From Agromyces sp. Root81 (lineage in GTDB: Bacteria; Actinomycetota; Actinomycetes; Actinomycetales; Microbacteriaceae), in contig NZ_LMIR01000003.1 of the NCBI RefSeq assembly GCF_001429165.1, positions 372,001-436,000 of the forward strand: 64,000 nt of DNA, in the 5' to 3' direction. The notes below the pieces were generated by a model that was not told the DNA's origin, ran no database searches, and saw only the letters and a list, made by a program, of their open reading frames with translations. The translations under genes and the position numbers were made by a program. Shown in pieces: positions 16,925-25,668 of the stretch. The first letter of the stretch is position 1; every line of letters begins with the position of its first letter.

Positions 16925-18685
16925 ATGGCACTCGCCTCGCGCAATCGCGCGCCCAAGAAGCCCGCACCACGGAAGAGTCCGGATGCCGCGGCATCCGTCG
17001 AACTCACCGAGAGCGGCATGACCCACCGAGAGGTGCTCACCGCCCTCTCCGGCCTGCTGCTCGGCATGTTCGTCTCGATGATCGCCTCGACGGTCGTCGG
17101 CAGTTCGCTGCCCGTCATCATCTCCGACCTCGGCGGCGACCAGTCGGCGTTCACCTGGGTCGTCACGGCGACCCTGCTCGCCACCACGGTCTCGACGCCC
17201 ATCTGGGGCAAGCTCGCCGACCTCTTCAACCGCAAGCTGCTGCTGCAGCTCGCCCTCGTGATCTTCGTCGTCGCCTCCGCACTCGCCGGCTTCTCCCAGG
17301 ACGCCGGCACGCTCATCACGATGCGCGTCTTCCAGGGCCTCGGCGCCGGCGGCCTCGCCGCCCTCAGCCAGATCGTCATGGCCGACATCATCAGCCCGCG
17401 CGAGCGCGGCAAGTACGCAGGCCTCTTCGGCGCCGTCATGGCCGTCGCGACGGTCGGCGGACCGCTGCTCGGCGGCGTCATCACCGACACGCTCGGCTGG
17501 CGCTGGAACTTCTTCGTCGGGCTGCCCATCGCCGTCGCCGCGCTCATCCTGCTGCAGCGCACGCTGCACCTGCCGAAGCGCCCGAAGACCAAGGTCTCCA
17601 TCGACTATCTCGGCATCGTGCTCATCTCGGCGGGCGTCTCGCTGCTCCTGCTGTGGGTCACCTTCGCCGGCAACGACTTCGAGTGGATCTCCGTGCCGAG
17701 CCTGCTCATGGTCGGCGGCGCGGCACTCCTGCTCATCATCGCGATCGTCGTCGAGCTGAAGGTCACCGAACCGGTGATCCCGCTCAGCCTCTTCAAGAAC
17801 CGCACCTTCACGCTCTCGGTCATAGCTTCGATCTCGGTCGGCGTCGCGATGTTCGGCACCTCTGTCTTCCTCAGCCAGTACATGCAGCTGGCTCGCGGCG
17901 CCACGCCGACGGAGTCGGGCCTCCTCACCATCCCGATGATGGCGGGCGTGCTCATCTCCTCCACCGTCATCGGCGCGCTCGTCAGCCGCCGCGGCAAGTG
18001 GAAGGCGTTCATGGTCGTGGGCAGCGCGCTCATGATCGTCGGCGTGCTGCTGCTCACCCAGCTGCAGTACGACACGGACTTCTGGTACGTCGGCATCTCG
18101 ATGTTCGTGCTCGGCGCGGGCGTCGGCATGGTCATGCAGAACCTCGTGCTCGTCGTGCAGAACACCACGGCCGTGAAGAACATGGGCGTCGCCACGAGCG
18201 CCGTCACCTTCTTCCGCAGCCTCGGCGGCACGATCGGCGTCTCGGTGATGGGGTCGATCCTCGGCACCGTCGTCGCCGAGAACATCAAGACCGGCATCGG
18301 CGGACTCCCGCCCGAGCAGCAGGCCGAAGCGGCTCAGACGCTCGGGTCCGGGGCGATCCCGCAGATCAGCCAGCTGCCCGACTTCCTGCGGGTCATCGTG
18401 GAGTCGGCCTACGGCACGGGCATCGGCAGCGTCTTCGTCGCCGCCGTGCCGCTCGCGATCATCACGCTCATCGCCGTGATCTTCCTCCCCAACGCCGACC
18501 TCGGCACCCAGAGCGCCATCCAGCGTGCGAAGGCCGAGCAGCGATCGGGCACACCCCTCGAGCGCGAACTCGAGCAGGCGGGCGAGGAGATGTTCGAGGT
18601 GAGCGAGGGATCGGTCGCGGTTCCCGTGACCGGGTCGTTCACGGCCGTCGACGCCGATGCGGGCACGAAGGGCGGCCGAGCCTAA
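16925..18685 (+). CDS. MFS multidrug transporter, DHA2 (EmrB/QacA) family
   Basis: 586 residues from ATG 16925, with AGGAG 6 bases upstream. Fourteen membrane helices are visible, the mark of the DHA2 family. Characteristic pieces are MIASTVVGSSLPVIISDLGG in helix 1, WGKLADLFNRKLLLQ in loop 2-3 and GPLLGGVITDTLGWRWNFF (antiporter motif C plus WRW.F). A long soluble C-terminal tail (about 515-586) carries charged helices of unknown role. It should export drugs or dyes by proton antiport. A marR gene starts one base after its stop and two MarR-type operators cover its promoter, so substrate-induced expression is likely. Confidence 0.92.
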   Translation: MALASRNRAPKKPAPRKSPDAAASVELTESGMTHREVLTALSGLLLGMFVSMIASTVVGSSLPVIISDLGGDQSAFTWVVTATLLATTVSTPIWGKLADLFNRKLLLQLALVIFVVASALAGFSQDAGTLITMRVFQGLGAGGLAALSQIVMADIISPRERGKYAGLFGAVMAVATVGGPLLGGVITDTLGWRWNFFVGLPIAVAALILLQRTLHLPKRPKTKVSIDYLGIVLISAGVSLLLLWVTFAGNDFEWISVPSLLMVGGAALLLIIAIVVELKVTEPVIPLSLFKNRTFTLSVIASISVGVAMFGTSVFLSQYMQLARGATPTESGLLTIPMMAGVLISSTVIGALVSRRGKWKAFMVVGSALMIVGVLLLTQLQYDTDFWYVGISMFVLGAGVGMVMQNLVLVVQNTTAVKNMGVATSAVTFFRSLGGTIGVSVMGSILGTVVAENIKTGIGGLPPEQQAEAAQTLGSGAIPQISQLPDFLRVIVESAYGTGIGSVFVAAVPLAIITLIAVIFLPNADLGTQSAIQRAKAEQRSGTPLERELEQAGEEMFEVSEGSVAVPVTGSFTAVDADAGTKGGRA

Positions 18686-18686
18686 A

Positions 18687-19139
18687 ATGACCGGCATGAC
18701 CGCCGAACCCGAGATCGACGCCGAGCGCGCCATCGCCGCCGTCGAGCAGCAGTTCGGCCGGCTCTTCCACCGGGTGCGCGCCAACTGGAAGCTCTACGCC
18801 TCCATGCTCCACCCCGACCTGCCGCCGCTCGGCTACAAGGTGGTCTCGAGCCTCGCCGCGAGGGGGCCCGCACACGCGGGCGCCCTCGCCGAGGAGCTGC
18901 ACACCGACAAGAGCGTGCTGAGCCGCCAGATCCGCATGCTCGAGGAGCTCGGGCTCATCGAGTCGCGGGTCGACGAGCACGACGCCCGCGTGCGGGTGCT
19001 CGCCGCGACGCCCGAGGCGGCGGCGCGGGTCGCCGAGATCCGCTCCGGCAGCCAGGCCGAGCTGCGTCAGCGGCTCGGCACCTGGGAGCCGCAGGAGATC
19101 GCGACGTTCGCCGAACTGCTCGGGCGCCTCAGCGACTGA
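18687..19139 (+). CDS. MarR-family regulator of the DHA2 transporter
   Basis: 150 residues from ATG 18687, one base after the transporter stop; ATG 18696 is an alternative. The winged-helix core is LGYKVVSSLAARGPAHAGAL, then AEELHTDKSVLSRQIRML as the recognition helix and EHDARVRVLAATPEA as the wing. It is the second gene of a transporter-regulator operon. The two operator-like repeats at 16863-16910 are the expected targets, giving feedback control of both genes. It shares little with the other MarR protein of this window (14013) outside the fold, and the two predicted operators also differ. Confidence 0.9.
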   Translation: MTGMTAEPEIDAERAIAAVEQQFGRLFHRVRANWKLYASMLHPDLPPLGYKVVSSLAARGPAHAGALAEELHTDKSVLSRQIRMLEELGLIESRVDEHDARVRVLAATPEAAARVAEIRSGSQAELRQRLGTWEPQEIATFAELLGRLSD

Positions 19140-19182
19140 CGTCGGGCACCGCCGGCAGCGCACGCCCCGTCACCGGCTGCCG

Positions 19183-19254
19183 CCGTCGGAGTGAACGTGT
19201 CACGTCGGAGGCAACGGATTCAGTGCCTCCGAGGCGAGCCGCTCACTCCGACGG
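19183..19254. terminator. Nested hairpin between convergent genes
   Basis: An outer 12-bp stem (CCGTCGGAGTGA at 19183-19194 with TCACTCCGACGG at 19243-19254) encloses an inner 9-bp stem (TCGGAGGCA at 19205-19213 with TGCCTCCGA at 19224-19232). The outer right arm contains the stop codon of the histidine kinase gene. It probably terminates both converging transcripts. Confidence 0.65.
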
Positions 19255-20871
19255 TGTCGCCGCATCGACGGCGGGCAGCCGCACCGTGAAGCGGGTTCGA
19301 CCCGGTTCGCTCACGACGTCGACCGTGCCGCCGTGGGCGAGGGTCACCCCGCGCACGATCGCCAGCCCGAGGCCCGTGCTGCCGGCGATGCGCGATCGCG
19401 ACGAGTCGCCCCGCGCGAAGCGCTCGAAGAGCGAGTCCTGCAGCGCAGGCGGGATGCCGGGGCCGTCGTCGTCCACCGTGAGCACCACGTCGTCGCCATC
19501 GCGGCCGAGCGAGGCCACGATCGCGGTGCCGTCGGGCGTGTGCACGCGCGCGTTCGCGAGCAGGTTCGTCACGACCTGCCGCAGTCGCGGCTCATCGCCG
19601 ACGACGATCGCCGGGACATCCGGAAGCCGGACCTCCCAGTCGTGCCCGGGTCCGGCGGCCTGCGCATCGCCGACCGCCTCGACGAGCACCCGTCCGAGGT
19701 CGACCGGCTGGGCCGCGAGCTCGCGCCCCTCATCGAGACGGGCGAGGAGCAGCAGGTCTTCGACGAGCTCGGTCATGCGCACCGACTCCGACTCGATGCG
19801 TCCGATCGCGTGCAGCACGTCGGGCGGAAGCTCGCCGCCGTGCAGGCGGGTGAGCTCGGCGTAGCCGCGGATCGACGCGAGCGGCGTGCGCAGCTCGTGG
19901 CTGGCATCGGCGACGAAACGACGCACCTTCTGCTCGCTCTCCTCGCGTGCGGAGAGAGCGGATGCCACGTGGCCGAGCATGCGGTTGAAGGCGCTGCCGA
20001 GGCGGCCGACCTCGGTGCGCTCGTCGTCGACGGGCACACGTTCGGCGAGTGCCACGTCGCCGCGGTCGAGGGGCAGTTCGGAGACGTGCTGGGCGGTCGC
20101 GGTGACCTCTGCGAGCGGGCTGAGGGCTCGACGCACGATGATCGAGCCGAAGCCGAGCGCGATGGCGAGCCCGGCGAGCGCGACGAGCGCGATCGTCCAG
20201 GCCAGTTGGACGGTCTGGGCGTTCAGGTCGGCGAGCGGGAGGGCGAGCACGACCCGGAACTCGGGCTGCACCTGCACCGCGAGTGCGCGATAGTCGCCGA
20301 GGGCGCCGGCCGTGATCGTGTGCGGCTGCCCGTCGGCGAGCACCTCGGCCAACGGGACCGTCGCGCCCGCCCCCGGATCGGGCAGCTGTCCGAGGGTCGA
20401 GATGTACTTCGCGAAGACCCTGCCGTCGGGAAGGACGATCGCGCCGAGCGTGCCCTCGGGCTGACCCGGGACTCGCAGGAACTCGTCGACGCTCGCCTCC
20501 GGATCCCCAGTGACCCCCGGACCGGCAACCTCGGTCGCCCTCGACGCCGTCGCGCGAAGACTCGCGTCGAGGCGCTCGACCGACGACGAATGGAAGACGA
20601 AGACGGTCACGATGCCGATGGCGGCACTCACCGCGACGAGCAGTGCCGCCACGACGACGAGGAGTCGCCGATGCAGCGTCCACGGATGACGGCCCCTCTG
20701 CGGACTCGTGCCCTCCCCATCCACGACGTCATCGGTGTCGGCGTCGGTGTCGGTGATGTCGTCGGCGTCGAGGATGTCGTCGAGCTCAGGGCCGTCGTCG
20801 ACCACCGGGGTCGTCCCCGTCGCGGTCGCCCGAGCCGACGCCGCGTAGCCGGGATCGCCCGGCCGCGTCAT
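19243..20871 (-). CDS. Sensor histidine kinase
   Basis: 542 residues from ATG 20871, whose ATGA overlaps the stop of the response regulator gene. An acidic, Asp-rich N-terminal tail (about 25-55) is followed by a membrane helix (68-92), an extracytoplasmic sensor, a second helix near 215-240, HAMP, a HisKA domain with the phospho-accepting His in VADASHELRTPLASIRG, and an ATPase domain with N-box VVTNLLANARVHTPDG, G1 DDDGPGIPP and G2 GLGLAIVRG. All catalytic motifs are present. It forms a two-component system with the regulator upstream, resembling actinobacterial TrcS/MprB-like pairs. The stimulus is unknown. Confidence 0.93.
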   Translation of the reverse strand: MTRPGDPGYAASARATATGTTPVVDDGPELDDILDADDITDTDADTDDVVDGEGTSPQRGRHPWTLHRRLLVVVAALLVAVSAAIGIVTVFVFHSSSVERLDASLRATASRATEVAGPGVTGDPEASVDEFLRVPGQPEGTLGAIVLPDGRVFAKYISTLGQLPDPGAGATVPLAEVLADGQPHTITAGALGDYRALAVQVQPEFRVVLALPLADLNAQTVQLAWTIALVALAGLAIALGFGSIIVRRALSPLAEVTATAQHVSELPLDRGDVALAERVPVDDERTEVGRLGSAFNRMLGHVASALSAREESEQKVRRFVADASHELRTPLASIRGYAELTRLHGGELPPDVLHAIGRIESESVRMTELVEDLLLLARLDEGRELAAQPVDLGRVLVEAVGDAQAAGPGHDWEVRLPDVPAIVVGDEPRLRQVVTNLLANARVHTPDGTAIVASLGRDGDDVVLTVDDDGPGIPPALQDSLFERFARGDSSRSRIAGSTGLGLAIVRGVTLAHGGTVDVVSEPGRTRFTVRLPAVDAATPSE

Positions 20872-21617
20872 CCGGTGGCCTTCAGCATGTAGCCGGCGCC
20901 GCGCACGGTGTGGATCATCGGCTCGCGGCCCGCGTCGATCTTCTTGCGCAGGTACGAGATGTAGAGCTCGACGACCGACTCCTTGCCGCCGAAGTCGTAG
21001 CTCCAGACGCGGTCGAGGATCTGCGCCTTCGAGAGCACACGCCGCGGGTTGCGCATGAGGAAGCGCAGCAGCTCGAACTCGGTGGCGGTCAGCTCGATCG
21101 GCGTGCCGCCGCGGCTGACCTCGTAGGAGTCCTCGTCGAGGGTCAGGTCGCCGACGACGAGCACCGGATCCTTCGCCTGGGCGAGCATGAGTGTCGAACG
21201 CCGGATGAGTCCGCGCAGACGTGCAACGACCTCTTCGAGGCTGAACGGCTTCGTGACGTAGTCGTCGCCGCCGGCCGTGAGCCCGGCGATGCGGTCGTCG
21301 AGCGAGTCCTTCGCGGTGAGGAAGAGCACGGGCGTCTCGGTGCCGTCGGCCCGCACGCGCTGCAGCACCTCGAGGCCGTCGATGTCGGGCAGCATGATGT
21401 CGAGCACGATCGCGTCGGGGCGGAACTCACGGGCGATCCTCACCGCCGTCTGGCCGTCGCCCGCGGTGCGCACGTCCCATCCCTCGTACTTCAGCGCCAT
21501 CTTGAGCAGCTCGGTGAGCGAGTGCTCGTCGTCGACCACGAGCACGCGCACCATCGAGCCGTCGCCCTTCGCGATGGCGGGGGCGCGGTGCGGGGTCGCT
21601 GCGGCGTTCGTGCTCAT
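20868..21617 (-). CDS. OmpR-family response regulator
   Basis: 249 residues from ATG 21617. The receiver domain has the acidic pair VVDDEH, the phospho-acceptor Asp in IVLDIMLPDIDG and the Lys in DYVTKPFSLEEVV. The C-terminal winged helix is of OmpR type (LTATEFELLRFLMRNPRRVL, DFGGKESVVELYISYLRKK, VRGAGYML). Residues 1-22 before VRVLVVDDE are extra, so a start at the internal Met-Val (about residue 22) is possible. A GATACT box ends 6 bases before ATG 21617, and CATAG direct repeats with 11-base period lie just upstream, which would fit a leaderless, autoregulated promoter. Confidence 0.93.
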   Translation of the reverse strand: MSTNAAATPHRAPAIAKGDGSMVRVLVVDDEHSLTELLKMALKYEGWDVRTAGDGQTAVRIAREFRPDAIVLDIMLPDIDGLEVLQRVRADGTETPVLFLTAKDSLDDRIAGLTAGGDDYVTKPFSLEEVVARLRGLIRRSTLMLAQAKDPVLVVGDLTLDEDSYEVSRGGTPIELTATEFELLRFLMRNPRRVLSKAQILDRVWSYDFGGKESVVELYISYLRKKIDAGREPMIHTVRGAGYMLKATG

Positions 21618-21623
21618 GACTCC

Positions 21624-21654
21624 AGTATCCGCGCCCGGCTATGCGTTTCCTATG
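21624..21654 (-). promoter_or_regulatory. Candidate response-regulator box and -10 element
   Basis: On the minus strand CATAG (21654-21650) and CATAG (21643-21639) are direct repeats 11 bases apart, the geometry bound by OmpR-type regulators. GATACT (21629-21624) lies 6 bases before ATG 21617. This suggests autoregulation of the two-component operon. Confidence 0.45.
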
Positions 21655-21720
21655 ACTTCGTCGAGCGGATGCTGCGTGGCCGTCGTCCGCCCGCACCCAT
21701 CGACGCCTACGGTGGATGAA

Positions 21721-22419
21721 ATGAGCACGCCACCCGAACGCCCCGCCCGCGAGATCTACCTGCGGCGGCGGCTCGTCGCGGGCGGTGCGGCCCTCGTCGC
21801 CGTCGCGCTCCTCGTCTGGCTCGTCATCGCGATCGTCACGGCGGTCATCGCCGCCGCGGCCCCGACCGGGCCGGGAACGCAAGGGGGCGACGGCAGCCAC
21901 CCGAACGAGGCGGCACTCGAACTCGATGCCGAACTGCCGACGCCCGTGCTGCGCCAGCTCCAGTACGTGCGCGACCGATGGGACGCCGACTCGAGCGAGC
22001 GCTACGGCGTGCTCGGTGTCGACGACTGCGTGAACTTCACCTCGCAATCCCTCATCGAACGCGGCTGGGAGGTCGACGAGGAATGGTGGTACTCGGAGGA
22101 CGGGGACGCCTACGCCCACTCCCCCGCCTGGCGCTCGTCGACGCTCTTCCGCGACTACCTCGCCGCCCACCCCGAACGGGCGACGGCACTGTCCGACGGC
22201 CAGCGCGAGCAGGTGAAGCCCGGTGACATCGTGCAGTTCGACTGGGACGACTCCGGCGACCGCGACCACACCGCCATCGTCACCGCGGTTCGCGAGGGCG
22301 ACGACGGCGAGATCGAGGTGTACTACGGGGGGCACACGGACGCCACATGGGATCGATCGGTCGACGACCATCCGAAGCACCCCGAGACGAAGGTGTACTA
22401 CTGGAGCGTCGCGGACTGA
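21721..22419 (+). CDS. Amidase_6-type secreted or membrane-anchored protein (copy 1)
   Basis: 232 residues from ATG 21721. A single N-terminal membrane helix (about residues 20-42) leaves the rest outside the cell. The C-terminal domain has DCVNFTSQ with the predicted nucleophile Cys, RGWEVDEEWWY, PGDIVQFDWDDSGDRDHTAI with the predicted His, and a final VYYWS. These are the motifs of the Amidase_6 (PF12671) family, papain-like putative amidases of wall or peptide substrates. It is followed 47 bases later by a paralogue sharing long identical stretches, so the pair is a tandem duplication. It is divergent from the two-component operon, which may control it. Confidence 0.8.
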   Translation: MSTPPERPAREIYLRRRLVAGGAALVAVALLVWLVIAIVTAVIAAAAPTGPGTQGGDGSHPNEAALELDAELPTPVLRQLQYVRDRWDADSSERYGVLGVDDCVNFTSQSLIERGWEVDEEWWYSEDGDAYAHSPAWRSSTLFRDYLAAHPERATALSDGQREQVKPGDIVQFDWDDSGDRDHTAIVTAVREGDDGEIEVYYGGHTDATWDRSVDDHPKHPETKVYYWSVAD

Positions 22420-22466
22420 ACCGACAATTCGGGTGATGTACAGGCGAGGTCCATACGCTGGCATCG

Positions 22467-23189
22467 ATGTCCCCCTCCCCCAACACCCGTGAAATCCGCA
22501 ACCGTCGCGTCCTGGTATTCGCCGGGATCGCCGCCGCCGTCCTCGCCGCAGGCGGGGCGGCCATCGCGTGGGCGACCGTGCAGGCGGGAGCCGACGAGGC
22601 CGCGGCGGACGGCGCCGCCGTCACGATGAGCGGGCCGGGCGGCGGCGCCGGCCGCGATGTATCGCAGGCGGACATCGAGGCCGCCGACTTCTCGGCCTAC
22701 TCCGACGGTGTCGCCGCCCAGCTCACCTACGCCGCAGAGCACTGGACCGACTCCGAGAGCGACACCTACGGCTACGTCGACGAGAACGACTGCGTGAACT
22801 TCACGAGCCAGACCCTGCTCGCCAGGGGCTGGGCCGAGGACGACGAGTGGTGGTTCGACGAGTCGGGCGACCCGTACAGCCACGCCGACGCCTGGATCAG
22901 CTCGACGGCCATGCACGACTACCTCGAGGAGCACCCCGAGCGCGCGACCGCGCTCACCGACGACGAGCGCTCCTCGGTCGAGGTCGGCGACGTCGTGCAG
23001 TTCGACTGGGACGACTCGGGCGACCGCGACCACACCGGCGTCGTCACCTCGGTCGAGACGAACGCCGACGGCTCCGTCACGATCCTCTATGCGGGTCACA
23101 CCGACCCGACGTGGGACCGTTCAGTCGACTGGGCGATCACCGAGCTGCACCCCGGCGGTGTCGCGTACTACTGGAGCATTCCCGAGTAG
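22467..23189 (+). CDS. Amidase_6-type secreted or membrane-anchored protein (copy 2)
   Basis: 240 residues from ATG 22467. Paralogue of the preceding gene, with an N-terminal membrane helix or signal anchor (about 14-36), a variable Ala/Gly-rich linker, and the same catalytic domain: DCVNFTSQTLLARGW, DDEWWFDESGDPY, EEHPERATALTD, VQFDWDDSGDRDHTGVV and VAYYWS at the end. The N-terminal 60 residues differ from copy 1 while the domain is closely matched, as expected when only the catalytic part is constrained. Its last 22 bases overlap the 3-prime end of the convergent DUF1294 gene. Confidence 0.8.
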   Translation: MSPSPNTREIRNRRVLVFAGIAAAVLAAGGAAIAWATVQAGADEAAADGAAVTMSGPGGGAGRDVSQADIEAADFSAYSDGVAAQLTYAAEHWTDSESDTYGYVDENDCVNFTSQTLLARGWAEDDEWWFDESGDPYSHADAWISSTAMHDYLEEHPERATALTDDERSSVEVGDVVQFDWDDSGDRDHTGVVTSVETNADGSVTILYAGHTDPTWDRSVDWAITELHPGGVAYYWSIPE

Positions 23190-23611
23190 TCGAGCTCGGG
23201 CAACCGGAGGCCCGCCTGCACGAGGGCGGCGAACGCCCCCAGCACGAGCACGTTGACCCCGACGGTGAGCCAGAACGCCCGGCGGAAGCTGCGCTTGCGC
23301 GTCTTGTGACGGAAGAGCTGCTGGGCGACGAGCGCCCCGGGCCAGCCGCCGGCGAAGCCCATCATGAGCAGCGCCGACTCGGAGGTGCGCGGCCCGCCGC
23401 GCTTCGCCGCGCGCTTGTCGAGGCCGTAGGCCGCGAGGGCCACGAGACTCGCGACGGCGTACCACCCCGCGATCCACCAAGGCAGAGCGCCGACCGCGAC
23501 CGTGATCGCGAGCGCCGCGGCGAACACCGCCAGCACCGTCCAGCTGAGCGACGACGGCAGCGGCCTCGAGAGATCGCGGTCGGGGCGAGACGGGTTCGGG
23601 GCGAGACGCAC
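23168..23611 (-). CDS. DUF1294 membrane protein
   Basis: 147 residues from ATG 23611. The conserved core of DUF1294 is clear: AAYGLDKRAAKRGGPRTSE, then LLMMGFAGGWPGALVAQQLF and RHKTRKRSFRRAFWLTV. Helices are predicted near 25-45, 48-66 and 115-135. The family is small and of unknown function, sometimes fused to a cold-shock domain, which is absent here. Its last 22 bases overlap the end of the convergent amidase gene, leaving no room for a terminator between them. Confidence 0.88.
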   Translation of the reverse strand: MRLAPNPSRPDRDLSRPLPSSLSWTVLAVFAAALAITVAVGALPWWIAGWYAVASLVALAAYGLDKRAAKRGGPRTSESALLMMGFAGGWPGALVAQQLFRHKTRKRSFRRAFWLTVGVNVLVLGAFAALVQAGLRLPELDYSGMLQ

Positions 23612-23633
23612 AGACCCGATCGTACGGCCGCCG

Positions 23634-24707
23634 CTACTGGTTCGAGAAGGCCGCGTCGAACGACGCCGTCGGCTTCGGCCAGAGCAGCGAGCGGATGAAT
23701 CCGACCGCCTCCGCCGCCCCGTGCAGACGATCCATCCCGGCGTCCTCCCACTCGACCGAGATCGGGCCGGCGTAGCCGATCGCGTCGAGCGCGCGGAACG
23801 AGTCCTCCCACGGCACGTCGCCGTGCCCGGTCGAGACGAAGTCCCAGCCCCGGCGCGGGTCGCCCCACGGCAGGTGCGAGCCGAGCACGCCGGCGCGGCC
23901 GTTGGCCGGGCGCATCCGCGTGTCCTTGCAGTCGACGTGGTAGATGCGGTCCTTGAAGTCCCAGATGAAGCCCACCGGGTCGATGTTCTGCCACATCATG
24001 TGCGACGGGTCCCAGTTGAACCCGAACGCCGCGCGGTGCCCGATCGCCTCGAGGGCGCGCACCGAGCTCCAGTAGTCGTACGCGATCTCGGAGGGATGCA
24101 CTTCGTGCGCGAACCGCACGCCCTCGGCGTCGAAGACGTCGAGGATCGGGTTCCAACGCGCCGCGAAGTCCTCGAAGCCGGCGTCGATCACCGAGGCGGG
24201 CACCGGCGGGAACATCGCCACATACGGCCAGATCGACGAGCCGGTGAACCCGACGACGGTGTCGACCCCGAGCGCCCGGGCGACGCGCGCCGAGCGCTTC
24301 ATGTCCTCGGCGGCACGCTGCCTGACCCCCTCGGCGTCGCCGTCGCCCCAGGTGTAGGGCCGCACGATGGCCTCGTGGCGGAAGTCGATGGGCGCGTCGC
24401 AGACGGCCTGGCCGGTGAGGTGGTTCGAGATCGCGAACACCTCGAGGCCGTGGCGCTCGAGGATCTCCCGCCGCTCGTCGAGGTAGCCGGGCTCCTCCTC
24501 GGCGCGCTTCAGGTCGAGGTGGTCGCCCGAGCAGGCGATCTCGAGCCCGTCGTAGCCCCACTCCGCCGCGAGCCGCGCGACCTCCGCGAACGGCAGGTCG
24601 GCCCACTGCCCCGTGAAGAGGGTGACGGGGCGGGTCGCGGATGCCGCGGCATCCGTCGCTGCTGAACGCTGCTGCTCGGCGCCGTCCTGAGGTTCTCGAG
24701 GGGTCAT
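23634..24707 (-). CDS. Sugar phosphate isomerase/epimerase, AP-endonuclease-2-like TIM barrel
   Basis: 357 residues from ATG 24707, ATGA-coupled to the epimerase gene upstream. The first 27 residues are a disordered leader; the barrel begins at [20 protein letters not shown]. Metal-site segments typical of the xylose-isomerase-like/IolE family are [42 protein letters not shown] and [12 protein letters not shown]. It probably isomerises or epimerises a sugar, keto-inositol or sugar acid made by the Gfo/Idh dehydrogenase of the same operon. It is the last gene of a seven-gene operon running from 31862. The exact substrate cannot be told. Confidence 0.82.
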   Translation of the reverse strand: MTPREPQDGAEQQRSAATDAAASATRPVTLFTGQWADLPFAEVARLAAEWGYDGLEIACSGDHLDLKRAEEEPGYLDERREILERHGLEVFAISNHLTGQAVCDAPIDFRHEAIVRPYTWGDGDAEGVRQRAAEDMKRSARVARALGVDTVVGFTGSSIWPYVAMFPPVPASVIDAGFEDFAARWNPILDVFDAEGVRFAHEVHPSEIAYDYWSSVRALEAIGHRAAFGFNWDPSHMMWQNIDPVGFIWDFKDRIYHVDCKDTRMRPANGRAGVLGSHLPWGDPRRGWDFVSTGHGDVPWEDSFRALDAIGYAGPISVEWEDAGMDRLHGAAEAVGFIRSLLWPKPTASFDAAFSNQ

Positions 24708-25573
24708 CGTTGCTCCCGTTCGTCTTGGAGTGCGGTCAGGTAGCGGATGCTCCGTTCCGCCAGTTCGTCCTGCGATGCGGCGAGCGGTCGCCACACCGAT
24801 GCGGCGACCGCGATCGTGTCGTTGTCGGCCGTGAAGCTCTCGAGGCCGAGCGGGCCGGAATAGCCCACGTCGTCGAGGGCGTCGAGGAAGGCCGGCCAGT
24901 CGGTGTGGTCGTCGCCGACGGCACCGCGGTCGTTGCCGCAGACCTGCACGTAGGCGAGGTGCTCCCCGGCGAGGCGGATCGCGTCGCCCACGTGCTTCTC
25001 CTCGATGTTCAGGTGGTAGCTGTCGAGCGCGAGCCCCAGTCCGGGGCCGAGAAGCGGCCCGAGCGCCTCGAGCGCCTGCTCGACGGTGTTGACGAGGCTC
25101 GTCTCGTAGCGGTTGAGCGGTTCGATCGCGAGCCGGATGCCGCTCCGCTCCGCCGCCCGCACGACGGGACCGAGGCTGCCCTGCAACTCGCGGTAGCGGG
25201 CCGCGCGCTCCTCGTCGTCCATGCGCCAGGTGCGGCCGGTCGCGGCCGTGAACGGGCCGGCGACCACTCGGGCGCCGAGCCGCTCGGCGACGCCGACGCA
25301 GTGCACGAGGTAGTTCTGGGTGGCGACGACCTCGGAGCCGGGCGCCGCGATGAGGTTCCGCCCGGGGCCCATCGCCCCGATCACCACGGGCGCGAGCCGG
25401 TGGTCGCGGAGCACGTCGGCCGCGGTATCGGGCGACCAGTCGCCCGGCGTCTCGACCGGCAGCTCGATCGCGCCGAAGCCCATGCCCGCAGCCTTCGCGG
25501 CGAGCTCGACGAGCGAGTCGTCGTCGAGGGGCGAGGTCCAGACCCAGGTGTTGACGCCGATGATGCGGCGCAT
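24704..25573 (-). CDS. Sugar epimerase of the D-tagatose/D-psicose 3-epimerase type
   Basis: 289 residues from ATG 25573. The fold is the xylose-isomerase-like TIM barrel, and the motifs match ketose 3-epimerases: [19 protein letters not shown] with the catalytic Glu, [15 protein letters not shown] with Asp and His metal ligands, [18 protein letters not shown], and GLESFTADN with the second catalytic Glu. Members convert ketoses such as fructose and allulose, tagatose and sorbose; related enzymes act in inositol pathways. It is separated from the binding-protein gene by 95 bases containing a hairpin, and its stop overlaps the start of the next isomerase gene. The substrate is unknown. Confidence 0.82.
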   Translation of the reverse strand: MRRIIGVNTWVWTSPLDDDSLVELAAKAAGMGFGAIELPVETPGDWSPDTAADVLRDHRLAPVVIGAMGPGRNLIAAPGSEVVATQNYLVHCVGVAERLGARVVAGPFTAATGRTWRMDDEERAARYRELQGSLGPVVRAAERSGIRLAIEPLNRYETSLVNTVEQALEALGPLLGPGLGLALDSYHLNIEEKHVGDAIRLAGEHLAYVQVCGNDRGAVGDDHTDWPAFLDALDDVGYSGPLGLESFTADNDTIAVAASVWRPLAASQDELAERSIRYLTALQDEREQR

Positions 25574-25608
25574 GCTGCCTCCTTGCGAGCGTGCGATCGA
25601 ATAGGCGA

Positions 25609-25641
25609 TCGGGCGGCGGAGGGTGACCCACCGCCGCCCGA
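25609..25641 (-). terminator. Intercistronic hairpin in the sugar operon
   Basis: TCGGGCGGCGG and CCGCCGCCCGA form an 11-bp stem around an 11-base region that can itself pair partly (GGGT with ACCC). It lies between the binding-protein stop (25669) and the epimerase start (25573), where partial termination or RNA stabilisation would set the binding protein above the catabolic enzymes. Confidence 0.6.
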
Positions 25642-25668
25642 CCAGATTAGGCGGTCACGCGCTCATCC

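Noticed and set aside
20700-20790. GTCGTC/GTCGGC-rich stretch as a DNA repeat element
   Set aside because: It is the coding sequence for the Asp-rich N-terminal tail of the histidine kinase, so codon repetition explains it.
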